DNA from: Chryseobacterium phocaeense
GTDB lineage: Bacteria > Bacteroidota > Bacteroidia > Flavobacteriales > Weeksellaceae
DNA: 64,000 nt
Reading direction: 5' to 3'
Assembly (NCBI RefSeq): GCF_900169075.1
Contig: NZ_LT827013.1
Coordinates: 279,554-343,553, forward strand
The notes beneath the pieces were generated by a model that saw only the letters and a program-made list of their open reading frames with translations, made no database searches and had not been told where the DNA came from. Numbering within the stretch: position 1 is the stretch's first letter; the number at the start of each line of letters is the position of its first letter. The position numbers and the translations under genes are program-made. Of the stretch, positions 45,604-55,205 are shown piece by piece.

Positions 45604-46323
45604 TTATTGAATCGTTTCCAGCGTCATTTTTCTTCCGCCAAGTTCCATATCCTGTTTCAGGATTTTGCGGGTTTCGGGATCAATATAATACGTAACCGTT
45701 GTTGTTTTGTCCTGGATGTCATCCGTAGTTTTTACAGCCCAGACTTTTTTTCCGTTAAGGTCGGTTTTTTTCATTTCTGTGATGTAGGCTTTTAAAAGTC
45801 CTTTTTTCGCATCCGGATTATAATCGAATATGGAGAGGTCAGCGGTATAATTTTCTTTCAGCAGAGAAAACCGGATGATCACAGGATAGCTGCTGCTGTC
45901 AAAATAATCTGCTGCAGGAATCTCTATATTGTCTTTTTTCTGTGTTTTTTTATCAAAGTAATATCCTGTTACTTTGGTTTTACCTGACCGAAGGACCACA
46001 TCCCTCATCATATTAAAAGAAGAGTGGTACACAGGCTCGAAATTGGCTGTTTTTACAATCGTGGAATCCGTCCATTTGGCATCAGGAGCCTGCTTCATCT
46101 TTACCGTAGTTTTGATCAGCAGATCTGTCTTATTTAATTTTTTAAGCTCTGTAGTAATGCTTCCTATTTCTATTTTGGTTCCGGCATTATCGGCGTACCA
46201 TGTCGCTTCTGAGGTTTCGTCTTTAATGAGCTTAGCATCAATTTTAACATTGGCGGGAGTGAGCAGGTTCTGGGAAAATAAATTCGCACTGCTGATGAGT
46301 AAAAGTAAAAGAAATGTTTTCAT
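45604..46323 (-). CDS. hypothetical exported protein, DUF3108-like
   Basis: A 239-aa precursor from the ATG at 46323: signal peptide MKTFLLLLLISSANLFS followed by a beta-rich domain (KIDAKLIKDETSEATWYADNAG..., VKTTDDIQDKTTTVTYYIDPETRKILKQ) with the DUF3108 terminal pattern. Predicted periplasmic. Monocistronic; role unknown. Confidence 0.72.
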   Translation of the reverse strand: MKTFLLLLLISSANLFSQNLLTPANVKIDAKLIKDETSEATWYADNAGTKIEIGSITTELKKLNKTDLLIKTTVKMKQAPDAKWTDSTIVKTANFEPVYHSSFNMMRDVVLRSGKTKVTGYYFDKKTQKKDNIEIPAADYFDSSSYPVIIRFSLLKENYTADLSIFDYNPDAKKGLLKAYITEMKKTDLNGKKVWAVKTTDDIQDKTTTVTYYIDPETRKILKQDMELGGRKMTLETIQ

Positions 46324-46387
46324 GATATTTTTTACCATGATAAGTAGTTTTGATTTTCAGAAAGTTACAAAGGGGTTGACTTAATAG

Positions 46388-46535
46388 GGCTGGAAGAGGG
46401 AAGAGGGAGGATGGAAGTTACTCTACATCTGATAATTTCTTGCAGTCATTTTAAAATGGGGTTATTTGCCCAAAGATTATAAAACCGTGCATAATGGGTC
46501 TTTGGAGCTCAATAACTTCCATCTTCACACTTCCT
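46388..46535. repeat. GGAAGAGGGAGG repeat at 3' side of the symporter gene
   Basis: TGGAAGAGGGAAGAGGGAGG (46390-46409) and AACTTCCATCTTCACACTTCC at 46514-46535 form a loose inverted pair. A related element is at 47813-47830 and 47914-47946, so the symporter gene is flanked by copies of the same repeat family. Confidence 0.6.
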
Positions 46536-47733
46536 TACTTTTTTGATTCATTTTCGAAATCACCGCGCCGGAAACAGCAATACTGATAAAGTTCGTAACC
46601 GATCTTGCTTCGTTCATAAAACGGTCTACAGTGTAAAGAAGGGCAATATCGGTTAAAGGGATTTTTCCAAACCGGTTTAATGTAAAAATAAGGGCCAGAA
46701 ACCCTGATCCGGGAACACCGGACGCTGTTTTGGAAGTAATGGTAATAATAGCGAAAAGCCAGAGATAATCGCTAACCGTTAATGAAATATTATAGAACTG
46801 GATCAGAAAGCAGCACGTCACCGCAATATAAATACACGCTCCCGAAAGATTGAAATTATAACCCAGAGGAATCACGAAGCCCAGGATTTTCCGGCTGTAC
46901 CCCTCAGATTCCATTTTTTCAAAGATAAGAGGGAATGCCGTTTTAGACGAGGATGTGGTGATCACCAGGATAATTTCTTCTTTTAGGTCAAGTAAAAATT
47001 TCCACAAATGGATTTTAAACAGATAAGCCACAATTCCCAGAATCCCGAAGATAAAAACAATATCAGCCAGATACACCGTGGCCACCACTTTGCTCAGCGG
47101 CAGCAGGGTATTGATCCCATAGACACCAATTCCGTAAGCAATATTACAGAAAATAACGACGGGCAGAATGATATAGAGATATTTGATTACCGTGTAAAAG
47201 GCTTTCAATCCTTTGTCTAAAATATTCAGGAACTTCTCCCTTCCCGAAGAAAGATTCATAAAAATTCCTGCTGCAATGGAGATAAAAAGAAAAATTCCGT
47301 GCCGGTTGAGGTATAAAATCCCGGATAAATCTCTGTCATTGATCTCAAAGGTTTTGGGAAGGGAACTGCTGATTCTGGTGGTATCAATTCCGGTCTCAGC
47401 ACCGGGTTTTACGGCAAAACCGAAAATAAATCCAATCAGAATAGCCACAGAGCTGATGACCAGAAAATACAGAATGGTTTTCCAGACAATGCTGCTGGCA
47501 TTCCTGATCCCGGACAGCTGGCAGATTCCGTACATGATCGCCATAAAGATAATAGGAAGGATCAGCATTTCCAGAACCATGAAAAAATAGCGGCTTACAA
47601 CGCCCAGCCGGATCCCTGCCTCAGGCGCATAATAGCCTGTAAACACACCTCCTAGAATGGCGGCAAATACATATAAGGTAAGATTCTTTAAATACCTTCC
47701 TGTGAATGTTTTTTGAGGTTCAAAAGGATTCAT
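46525..47733 (-). CDS. dicarboxylate/amino acid:cation symporter (DAACS family)
   Basis: A 402-aa membrane transporter with ~8 membrane segments. Family motifs: TSSSKTAFPLI (re-entrant hairpin 1), LGYNFNLSGACIY, SKTASGVPGSGF and DRFMNEARSVTNF at the C-terminal substrate site. Glutamate, aspartate or C4-dicarboxylates with Na+ or H+ are the likely cargo. It lies between repeats (46.4 and 47.8 kb) and near CitMHS, suggesting carboxylate uptake. Confidence 0.92.
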   Translation of the reverse strand: MNPFEPQKTFTGRYLKNLTLYVFAAILGGVFTGYYAPEAGIRLGVVSRYFFMVLEMLILPIIFMAIMYGICQLSGIRNASSIVWKTILYFLVISSVAILIGFIFGFAVKPGAETGIDTTRISSSLPKTFEINDRDLSGILYLNRHGIFLFISIAAGIFMNLSSGREKFLNILDKGLKAFYTVIKYLYIILPVVIFCNIAYGIGVYGINTLLPLSKVVATVYLADIVFIFGILGIVAYLFKIHLWKFLLDLKEEIILVITTSSSKTAFPLIFEKMESEGYSRKILGFVIPLGYNFNLSGACIYIAVTCCFLIQFYNISLTVSDYLWLFAIITITSKTASGVPGSGFLALIFTLNRFGKIPLTDIALLYTVDRFMNEARSVTNFISIAVSGAVISKMNQKSKEV

Positions 47734-47812
47734 CTGAATATACTTCTACTTTCCGTACAAAGATCTGTTGTTTTTTTTACATCTGAAAAAGAATAATGGG
47801 GTAGGGAGGCAT

Positions 47813-47946
47813 GAAGCTGGAAGAGGGAAGGTATTGCAGCCGGAAATAACAGCTTATATTGGCCTTAAGATGACCTTTTAATTTTTAACTGTCAGTATTA
47901 TTCTGCCCGGTATAAACTTCCATCCTCCCTCTTCCAGCTTCCATCC
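47813..47946. repeat. GAAGCTGGAAGAGGGAAG repeat, left copy
   Basis: GAAGCTGGAAGAGGGAAG (47813-47830) and its inverted counterpart AAACTTCCATCCTCCCTCTT (47914-47933) lie in the gap between the symporter and CitMHS genes. Together with 46388-46535 they bracket the symporter gene. Confidence 0.65.
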
Positions 47947-47952
47947 ATTAAT

Positions 47953-49239
47953 TTAAATCACTCCAAGAATCAGCGCCGCGATCAGCATAACCAACGAAGA
48001 TCCCAATGCCCATTTCAAAGTATATTTCAAATGATCTGAAAATTCCACTCCAGCCAGCGAAACCAGTAAATAAGTTGACGGAACCAGCGGACTCAGCAGG
48101 TGAGACCCCTGCCCGATAAGGCTGGCCCGTCCCAGGATCTCCGGGGAAATGCCAAGCTGATGCCCGGTTGCTATAATAATAGGCAGTATTCCAAAATAAT
48201 AGGCATCATTGGAAAGGAAAAAGGTAAGCGGAATACTGAAAAGGGCTGTAACCACATTCAGGTAGCTTCCCCAGCTTTTCGGAACAATTTCAATCATGCT
48301 GTTTCCCATGGCCTGCATAATGCCTGAGCCGTTCAGGATTCCGGTAAAAATTCCGGCTCCGAAGATCATCCCGGCCACAGATAAGGCATTTCCGGCATGC
48401 TTGGAGATAATTTTCTGCTGGTCTTTTAATTTAGGATAATTGATGATGGAAGCGATACAGAAAGCAATCATAAACGCAATGCCCAACGGAACCACATCCA
48501 GGATCATCACGACCAGAAGTGTGATGGTAAGAGCGAGATTCACCAGGATCAGTTTTGGGCGGCGAAGCTTAAGATCTACCTCTCCGATGATATCATTGCT
48601 GTTGTAATTCGTGAATTTTCCGTGCTTTGCAATTCTTATTTTTTCTCTTCTCCCCAGAATATAAGCAACAAATATCACCCAGATAATGCCTATGGCCATA
48701 ATGGGGATCATGGGAACAAAAATTTCTGTATGCCCCAGCTTCAGTGAGCTCATCACCCTTGCTGTAGGCCCACCCCATGGAAGAATATTCATAATCTGGC
48801 CTGCCAGCATAATGATACAGGTAAGGATAAGAGGATTCATGCCCTGTTTTTTATACAAAGGAAGCATCGCTGCCACTACTATTAAGTACGTGGAAGAACC
48901 ATCGCCGTCCAGGGAAACCAATGCTGTAAGAACAGCCGTTCCTATGGTGGTTTTAATAGGATTGTCCCCAACTGCTTTTAAAATAATATTCACCAAAGGT
49001 TCAAAAAGCCCCGTGTCTATCATTAAGCTGAAATAAAGGATTGCAAAGATCAGCATGACGCCCGTCAGTGCGATTTCTTTCACTCCGTTCTTCATCATTT
49101 CTCCCAGTTCAGGACCGAAACCTGCAAAAAGAGCTATGGTTACCGGTACAATGACCAAAGCCGTTAGTGGCGTCATTTTTTTGTTCATAATCAGGACCAT
49201 AAAGATCAGGATCATGAGAAATCCAAGGAATGTAAGCAT
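47953..49239 (-). CDS. CitMHS family citrate:Mg2+/H+ symporter
   Basis: A 428-aa transporter of the CitMHS family: MLTFLGFLMILIFMV..., VSLDGDGSSTYLIVVAAML, GGPTARVMSSL and SPLVPSTYLLV. It should import metal-citrate or related tricarboxylates across the inner membrane. Followed after 19 bp upstream (minus sense) by the DUF2490 gene, so both form one unit; a LytS/LytTR pair is divergent. Confidence 0.93.
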   Translation of the reverse strand: MLTFLGFLMILIFMVLIMNKKMTPLTALVIVPVTIALFAGFGPELGEMMKNGVKEIALTGVMLIFAILYFSLMIDTGLFEPLVNIILKAVGDNPIKTTIGTAVLTALVSLDGDGSSTYLIVVAAMLPLYKKQGMNPLILTCIIMLAGQIMNILPWGGPTARVMSSLKLGHTEIFVPMIPIMAIGIIWVIFVAYILGRREKIRIAKHGKFTNYNSNDIIGEVDLKLRRPKLILVNLALTITLLVVMILDVVPLGIAFMIAFCIASIINYPKLKDQQKIISKHAGNALSVAGMIFGAGIFTGILNGSGIMQAMGNSMIEIVPKSWGSYLNVVTALFSIPLTFFLSNDAYYFGILPIIIATGHQLGISPEILGRASLIGQGSHLLSPLVPSTYLLVSLAGVEFSDHLKYTLKWALGSSLVMLIAALILGVI

Positions 49240-49258
49240 AGATGATTTGATTTTATCG

Positions 49259-49951
49259 TTATTTATTTTTGTTTTTTCTCCAGTCGAAGCTGTTCCGGTA
49301 ACCGATGTAGCCGTAGTTGCTTGTAGATCCTGTTTCCAGCTGATTAATGAAAGCCACTTCTATCGCTGAGTTTTTTCCGACCTTTATCCCGAGTCCCGCT
49401 GTTAAGCGGTTGCTGTCGAAGGGATCTTCTTTCACCACATTCATCCTTAATTCATTTTTCAGAATACCGTAGAGTTTTTCTTTCTCTCCGGCTCTGTTAA
49501 AAGGAATTCTCAGGGAAATCAGGTAGCGGAGCCTCACGATGAACTCATCAGGATTGCTGATAAAACGTTCTTCCACCCGGAAACGGTGCGAGACCGAAGT
49601 TCTTCCGATATTCCCGCCTAAAGTCACCTGCTGGAAAGGTCTTTTCTCATACCTTTCTTTTTTGGTATTGTCGGATTTATAAGAATCCAGCACCAGAAAC
49701 ATAAATCCGGCAGCGGGTTTCACATCATTCGCTACTTCATAATCTACATACGCAGAAACCAGGAAAAGTCTGGTGTCATATGCCAGGTCAAAAGAACGGT
49801 ACTGCGAGAGAGCCGTCAGTGTACTTTTATCGGTCAGTCTTGCAGACATCAGATACTGGAACCACATATTATAATTGTCCCGGCTCTGGGCATCGATCTG
49901 TGAGATCATTCCAAGCAGTAAAATCACAATTAATTTGAATTTAATTTTCAT
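49259..49951 (-). CDS. DUF2490 outer-membrane-type protein
   Basis: A 230-aa precursor with a signal peptide (MKIKFKLIVILLLGMISQIDAQ). The mature part (YNMWFQYLMSARLTDKSTL..., SVSHRFRVEERFIS..., FINQLETGSTSNYGYIGYRNSF) has the DUF2490 beta-barrel pattern. Outer-membrane; perhaps a porin-like partner of CitMHS, with which it is co-transcribed. Confidence 0.86.
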   Translation of the reverse strand: MKIKFKLIVILLLGMISQIDAQSRDNYNMWFQYLMSARLTDKSTLTALSQYRSFDLAYDTRLFLVSAYVDYEVANDVKPAAGFMFLVLDSYKSDNTKKERYEKRPFQQVTLGGNIGRTSVSHRFRVEERFISNPDEFIVRLRYLISLRIPFNRAGEKEKLYGILKNELRMNVVKEDPFDSNRLTAGLGIKVGKNSAIEVAFINQLETGSTSNYGYIGYRNSFDWRKNKNK

Positions 49952-50102
49952 GTAACGTTTAATTAATATCCCGATGTCTCAAATATATTTATAAGAACCA
50001 GCCGCAGATTTATTTTTCAATCAATGGCAGTTTTTATCAGTGAACTGCAGGATCGCATGAAAAAGATGGTATATTTGAAAGATTGAAAATTGGAGTTTTT
50101 AG

Positions 50103-51209
50103 ATGTTTTTAATTATAAATATTGTATTTATATTATTGGTTTTCAGGATTTTGTTTAATGCAAAAGTTTTGAAAAGACTGATGGAATACCACTGGGGATT
50201 TTTACTGAAGTTTCAGCATATTTTCTTCTTTCTGGTCTTCATCATCATCACATTTTTTACGGAAAATTACTTTTTGGATGTTCCGGAGCTCATCTGGAGT
50301 GTTTTGTCCGTCGTTATTTTTAATGTCGGAATTTACAGTCTTGTCTACTTTTATCTCGTCCCGGAATTCTATCTTTCCAATAAATATCCCGAGTTTATTC
50401 TCTACGCGCTGATCAGTTTTCTGGTCTCAAGTCTTTTCAGGATTCTGCTGGAACCGGCTGTCTTTGATATGAATTTTAACGAAACCCTTTCCAATACGAA
50501 ATTTCTTTACAACGTTTATACCGCACAGGGCATTGTTATACTGGTCGCTTCCTTCCTGGGAATTACAAAAGATAAATTCCTCATTGAGCAGGATTTTAAA
50601 GATCTGGGCGAAGAAAAAGACCAGCTGTATCTGGATCTCCTTAAATCCAAAATGAATCCCCATTTCCTGCTGAATACACTGAATAATATCTACTCCAAAA
50701 GTTTTCAGCCTTCCGAAAATACTTCGGAATCTATCCTGCAGCTGAGCAAGTTGCTGCAGTACGTGATTTATGATACGAACAAGGAAAGAATCAGTATGGC
50801 CCAGGAATTTTCATCCATAAAATCCCTAATCGGATTGTATCAGCTGAAATATAACAATGTCCTGAACATCACGTTTGATATTCAGGATGAAGAAACTCTG
50901 GAACTCATCGATATTCCTCCGTCTGTATGCCTCACGCTGTTTGAAAATGCATTGAAACATTCGGCGGTAGGGATAGAAGCAGACAGCTATATTAATGTCA
51001 TGTACAAAATAAAAGACCATGAGCTTCTGTTTGAGATCCGGAATTCTGTAGCAAAGAAAAAAAATCTTGTGGGAAATATGAATAACAGTGGTCTGGGGAA
51101 CGAAGCGGTCATTAATATCCTGGAAAAAAATTACGCAGGAAGCTATATTTTTATTTCCGAACCTGCAGACCTGAACAATTATCAGACGATTTTAAAAATT
51201 AAACTCTAA
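50103..51209 (+). CDS. LytS/YehU-type sensor histidine kinase
   Basis: A 368-aa membrane sensor: ~4 membrane segments in residues 1-160, then the His_kinase (PF06580-like) domain with KMNPHFLLNTLNNIYS (phosphorylated His187) and a terminal HATPase-like GLGNEAVINILEKNY. Its stop overlaps the response regulator start as TAATG. It is divergent from DUF2490/CitMHS with 151 bp between the starts; probable ligand is a carboxylate or its transport state (inference). Confidence 0.9.
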   Translation: MFLIINIVFILLVFRILFNAKVLKRLMEYHWGFLLKFQHIFFFLVFIIITFFTENYFLDVPELIWSVLSVVIFNVGIYSLVYFYLVPEFYLSNKYPEFILYALISFLVSSLFRILLEPAVFDMNFNETLSNTKFLYNVYTAQGIVILVASFLGITKDKFLIEQDFKDLGEEKDQLYLDLLKSKMNPHFLLNTLNNIYSKSFQPSENTSESILQLSKLLQYVIYDTNKERISMAQEFSSIKSLIGLYQLKYNNVLNITFDIQDEETLELIDIPPSVCLTLFENALKHSAVGIEADSYINVMYKIKDHELLFEIRNSVAKKKNLVGNMNNSGLGNEAVINILEKNYAGSYIFISEPADLNNYQTILKIKL

Positions 51210-51907
51210 TGGCTAACCTCACAATCGTAAGTGTAGATGATGAATATCCGGCATTGGAGCTGATCCGGAAATATTGCGCACAGATGGAAGACGTGGACTT
51301 GGTGAAGATATTCCAGGATCCTGAACAGGCACTGGAATACCTTAAGGAAAACAGGGTAGATCTTGTGATTCTGGATATTAATATGCCTTATATCAACGGG
51401 ATTGAGCTCCTGCATCAGCTGCCTTACCAACCGCTCTGTATATTCCTTACCCTGGAAACTCAGTATGCAGTCAAGGCCTTTGAACTCGATGTGGTGCATT
51501 ATCTTGTGAAGCCCGTGGATTTTGAAACGTTTAGAAAAGCGATCAACAAGGCAAAAGATTTCTTACAGTTTAAAAACTCGACGGAACATAAAAAGAAAGA
51601 AAATTTCATTATGTTCAAATCCAATTACGTAATGCACAAAGTCCTTTTGGAAGATGTGCGTTGGGTGCAGGGATTTGGAGAATACATTATCCTGGTGACC
51701 CGTTTGAAAAAATATATGATCCTGGAGCGGATGTCCAATTTTGAAGAGAAATTTCAAAACCTGGGATTCATCAGGATTCATAAATCATATATTGTTTTGT
51801 CTACCCATATCGGTTCTTATGATACGGCTCATGTATACCTTAAAGACGGGGAAAAACTTCCGCTTGGGAGAACCTATAAAAATGCTTTGAAAGCGTATTT
51901 AAATTAG
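51209..51907 (+). CDS. LytTR-family response regulator
   Basis: A 232-aa regulator. Receiver domain: D10/D11 acid pocket, phospho-Asp56 in LVILDINMP, Lys101 in HYLVKPVDF. C-terminal LytTR DNA-binding domain: FIMFKSNYVMHKVLLEDVRWVQGFGEYI..., RIHKSYIV and LPLGRTYK. It is translationally coupled to the kinase. Such pairs (BtsSR/YpdAB-like) control carboxylate transporter genes, fitting the adjacent CitMHS. Confidence 0.93.
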   Translation: MANLTIVSVDDEYPALELIRKYCAQMEDVDLVKIFQDPEQALEYLKENRVDLVILDINMPYINGIELLHQLPYQPLCIFLTLETQYAVKAFELDVVHYLVKPVDFETFRKAINKAKDFLQFKNSTEHKKKENFIMFKSNYVMHKVLLEDVRWVQGFGEYIILVTRLKKYMILERMSNFEEKFQNLGFIRIHKSYIVLSTHIGSYDTAHVYLKDGEKLPLGRTYKNALKAYLN

Positions 51908-52132
51908 AGCTGTATAAAAATCTCCCACGGATTTTTGTTGAGTGGTTCACATTCATTGGGAGCGGGCTTTAGCCCGCAATTTGATCATAAACTTATGTAT
52001 AAATCTCACGCAGATCAGGCGGATTACGCAGATTTTTGATTGGAACTATAATTCAATGGAAGCGGGCTTTAGCCCACCCACCATATAATTGTAAAAATAA
52101 AACTTTAGGCAAAATTATTCAGTCCCACAAAA
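51908..52132. repeat. intergenic repeat cluster (AGCGGGCTTTAGCCCGC and ATCTGC units)
   Basis: Two copies of AGCGGGCTTTAGCCC at 51961-51977 and 52061-52077, each preceded by ATTCA(A)TGG(G/A); between them is an ATCTGC-type unit at 52001-52037. No gene. The same two elements recur together at 63.36-63.50 kb. Confidence 0.75.
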
Positions 52133-52163
52133 AAAAAGATGTTCCAATTTGAAACATCTTTTT
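52133..52163. terminator. terminator
   Basis: Stem AAAAAGATGTT/AACATCTTTTT (52133-52143/52153-52163) and T tract; ends the M1 peptidase gene on the minus strand and also the LytTR unit. Confidence 0.75.
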
Positions 52164-52168
52164 ATTTT

Positions 52169-54559
52169 TTATGATTTCTTTCCTGCAGCCTGCATCGGAT
52201 TTACTTTTCCGTTGGCGCCTCCCCTTACAGGACCGCCGCCCTGTTTCTGTTTAAACAGCTGGAATTTTGAAGTTTCACTGCCGGCACCTGCACTGGTCCA
52301 TAAATTATTGGAAGTATCGATATCTGCAGTTTCTCTCATCGGATCAAGCTGTATTGACTTTATCTTCTTGTCGAAATAATACGTCTTTGAAACTTTCTGC
52401 TCATTCTGTCTCCAGATCTGGGCAGATGATTTGTCATACAATTTTGTTCCGTCTTCGAATGTAAATTCAAGGATGATTGGCATTACCAGTCCACCTTTGT
52501 TCACAAAATCAATCTGGTATCCTGTGATATTCCTGAATTTCTCCTTGTCCTTGGCATCCAAGGCGGGAGATGGATCTGTTTTTATAGTGTATTCTTTTTC
52601 AGCATCTACTTTTTCCTGTCCTCTGTCGTATCTGTAATAGAAATCCTGAAGTTCCTTGTCTTTATCTACAGAAAATGCAATGCTTTTATCTTCTTTGTTT
52701 CTGATTTTTGAAATATCTTCAAATGAATTCTGAAGCGGTTTTTCCACTTTATATTTGATCTCTTTGGCTTCCAGTGGAGGCGTATTGAGATCCGGTACGG
52801 CAACCGTTACTTTGTCGATGGCAATGTCTACAGGATCTGTCCCGTAGAACCATCCTCTCCAGAACCAGTCAAGATCTTCACCGCTGGCATCTTCCATGGT
52901 ACGGAAGAAATCTGCAGGTTCAGGATGCTTAAAGGCCCATCTTTTCGCATAGGTTTTATAAGCTTTGTCAAAAAGTTCTCTTCCCATAATAGTTTCACGA
53001 AGGATATTTAATCCCGTAGCCGGTTTGGAATAGGCATTCGGACCAAACTGAACAATATTTTCAGAGTTGCTCATAATAGGTTCCAGCTGATCTTTCGGAA
53101 GCTTCATATAATCCACAATAGTCCATGCCGGACCTCTTTTTGAAGGGAATTTATTGTCCCATTTTTCTTCCGTAAGATATTCCGTGAAGGTATTCAGGCC
53201 TTCATCCATCCAGCTCCATTGTCTTTCGTCAGAATTAATGATCATCGGGAAGAAGTTATGCCCGACTTCATGGATCACCACGCCGATCATTCCGTTTTTA
53301 GTTCCCTCAGAATACGTTCCGTCCTTTTCCGTTCTTCCGAAATTAAAACAGATCATAGGGTATTCCATTCCGTTGGCTGCCTCTACAGACTGGGCTACCG
53401 GGTATGGATATGGGATGGTAAATTCGGAATAGGTTTTAATGGTGTGGGCAACAGCTTTTGTAGAATATTTTCTGTAAAGGTTATAGGCTTCTTTTGGATA
53501 AAAGCTCATGGCCATTACCTTATTGTTGTTTTCAGGAATGGTAACGCGCATTCCGTCCCAGACAAATTTTCTGGATGAGGTCCAGGCGAAATCTCTTACA
53601 TCATTAGCTGCAAAAACCCAGGTTTTTCTTTGTTTTGAATGATTTTTTTCAGCTTTTTTAGCTTCATCCAACGTTACGATCTCAATGGGTTCTGCAGCAC
53701 CTTCGGCCTTACGGTATCTTGCCATCTGGTCAGATGTTAAGACCTGCTCGTAGTTTTTACATTCCCCGGTTCCCCCTACAATATGGTCTGCCGGAACATT
53801 CATCGAAACTTTAAAGTCACCGAATACCAAAGCAAATTCACCGCGTCCCGTGAACTGGTGGTTCTGCCATCCGTGAAAATCGCTGTAAACGCACATTCTC
53901 GGGTACCATTGGGTCATGGTGTACAGGTCATTTCCGTCTTCCGCAAAATTTTCATAGCCGCCGCGGCCGCCCATTTTGATCCTGTTGGGAATATTATAGT
54001 TCCAGTCTATTTTGAAAACCAGTTTTTCTCCTTTCTTTAATACTTTTGGAAGATCAATACGCATCATGGTTTTGTTCACCGTGTATTTCAACGGACTTCC
54101 TGCGGCATCTGTTACTTTTTCAAGGTTCACACCGTAGCCGTTGTCTTTTTCCGGAAGTTCACTTACTGCAAGCTGCTGGTCATTGGTAGAAGCCGGAAGC
54201 GTAGAAGGAAACTGGAATCCTGCATTTTTTACAGTGGACTGCTCATTTTCATCCAGCTGAAGCCAGATATAATCCAGGTCATCAGGAGAATTATTATAGT
54301 AGGTAACGGTTTCTGAGCCTTTAAGGTTTCTTTTATCTTCATCAAGGTAAGCGGTAATATAATAATCAGCCCTGTTCTGCCAGTATCCGTGGCCCGGAGC
54401 TCCCGAAGCCGTTCTGTAGATGTTGGGTGTAGGAAGAATGGTTCCCAGTTGCTCAAATCTGTTTCCGTGGTTACTACCAGGGTTATTCTGGATATTTTGT
54501 GCGGCGAAACCTGTGTAGGCAAATACAGAAAATGACAATAGAAGGGCTTGTAGTTTCAT
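52169..54559 (-). CDS. M1-family aminopeptidase-like metalloprotease, exported
   Basis: A 796-aa precursor with a signal peptide (MKLQALLLSFSVFAYTGFAAQ). Zinc motif HEVGHNFFPMI (His430, Glu431, His434) with third ligand Glu453 in WMDEGLNTFTE, and the substrate motif NGMEYP at ~396. These place it in peptidase family M1. No T9SS tail is present; the C-terminal ~200 residues form an Ig/beta-sandwich-like domain. Likely periplasmic peptide processing. Monocistronic. Confidence 0.92.
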   Translation of the reverse strand: MKLQALLLSFSVFAYTGFAAQNIQNNPGSNHGNRFEQLGTILPTPNIYRTASGAPGHGYWQNRADYYITAYLDEDKRNLKGSETVTYYNNSPDDLDYIWLQLDENEQSTVKNAGFQFPSTLPASTNDQQLAVSELPEKDNGYGVNLEKVTDAAGSPLKYTVNKTMMRIDLPKVLKKGEKLVFKIDWNYNIPNRIKMGGRGGYENFAEDGNDLYTMTQWYPRMCVYSDFHGWQNHQFTGRGEFALVFGDFKVSMNVPADHIVGGTGECKNYEQVLTSDQMARYRKAEGAAEPIEIVTLDEAKKAEKNHSKQRKTWVFAANDVRDFAWTSSRKFVWDGMRVTIPENNNKVMAMSFYPKEAYNLYRKYSTKAVAHTIKTYSEFTIPYPYPVAQSVEAANGMEYPMICFNFGRTEKDGTYSEGTKNGMIGVVIHEVGHNFFPMIINSDERQWSWMDEGLNTFTEYLTEEKWDNKFPSKRGPAWTIVDYMKLPKDQLEPIMSNSENIVQFGPNAYSKPATGLNILRETIMGRELFDKAYKTYAKRWAFKHPEPADFFRTMEDASGEDLDWFWRGWFYGTDPVDIAIDKVTVAVPDLNTPPLEAKEIKYKVEKPLQNSFEDISKIRNKEDKSIAFSVDKDKELQDFYYRYDRGQEKVDAEKEYTIKTDPSPALDAKDKEKFRNITGYQIDFVNKGGLVMPIILEFTFEDGTKLYDKSSAQIWRQNEQKVSKTYYFDKKIKSIQLDPMRETADIDTSNNLWTSAGAGSETSKFQLFKQKQGGGPVRGGANGKVNPMQAAGKKS

Positions 54560-54626
54560 TACCGGATTGATTTAAAAGTTATCAAAGATAATAATAAGTA
54601 GTTGAAAAATTAAAAATGTTTCAAGG

Positions 54627-55205
54627 TTAAAAAGGAATTCTTTCCAAAGTCATTTTTAAAGCCAGTGCAAATACACCAGATGATACAAAAAGAACCCAGT
54701 CTTTTTTATTCACCTTAAAAACACTCAGTAAAATAAACAGCACGACAAGAATAGCACATACAATAACGATCTGCCCCAGTTCCAGCCCGATATTAAATCC
54801 TAACAACGGGACGGCAATGCTCTGGCTTTTGGCGATCATCACCCTTGCCGTATTTGCGAAACCCATCCCGTGAATAAGGCCAAAGATGGCTGCCAGATAA
54901 TAATTGGCGCGCATCAGGGTCTGTTTTTTATTTTTCATCAGGATATTATCCAGAGCAGTCAGTACAATAGTCAGCGGGATCAAAAACTCTACCCACGCAG
55001 ACGGAACCCGGAATACATCAAGAATACTCAAAGCAAGCGTTATGGAATGCCCGATGGTAAATGCCGTAACCAAAACCAGGATTTTCTTCCAGTCCTGATA
55101 TGAATAAACGGCAATCAAGGCCAGAACAAACAGCTGGTGATCAAGAGCATCCAGGGAAATAATATGTTCCCAACCCAGATTTAAATAGAATATAAAATCC
55201 TTCAT
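54627..55205 (-). CDS. HupE/UreJ family membrane protein
   Basis: A 192-aa protein with six membrane segments and the family residues DALDHQLFVLAL, FTIGHSITLALS and FGLIHGMGFAN (His-rich motif for metal). HupE/UreJ proteins are putative nickel transporters, but no urease or hydrogenase genes are in this window, so the cargo is uncertain. Stand-alone. Confidence 0.88.
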   Translation of the reverse strand: MKDFIFYLNLGWEHIISLDALDHQLFVLALIAVYSYQDWKKILVLVTAFTIGHSITLALSILDVFRVPSAWVEFLIPLTIVLTALDNILMKNKKQTLMRANYYLAAIFGLIHGMGFANTARVMIAKSQSIAVPLLGFNIGLELGQIVIVCAILVVLFILLSVFKVNKKDWVLFVSSGVFALALKMTLERIPF

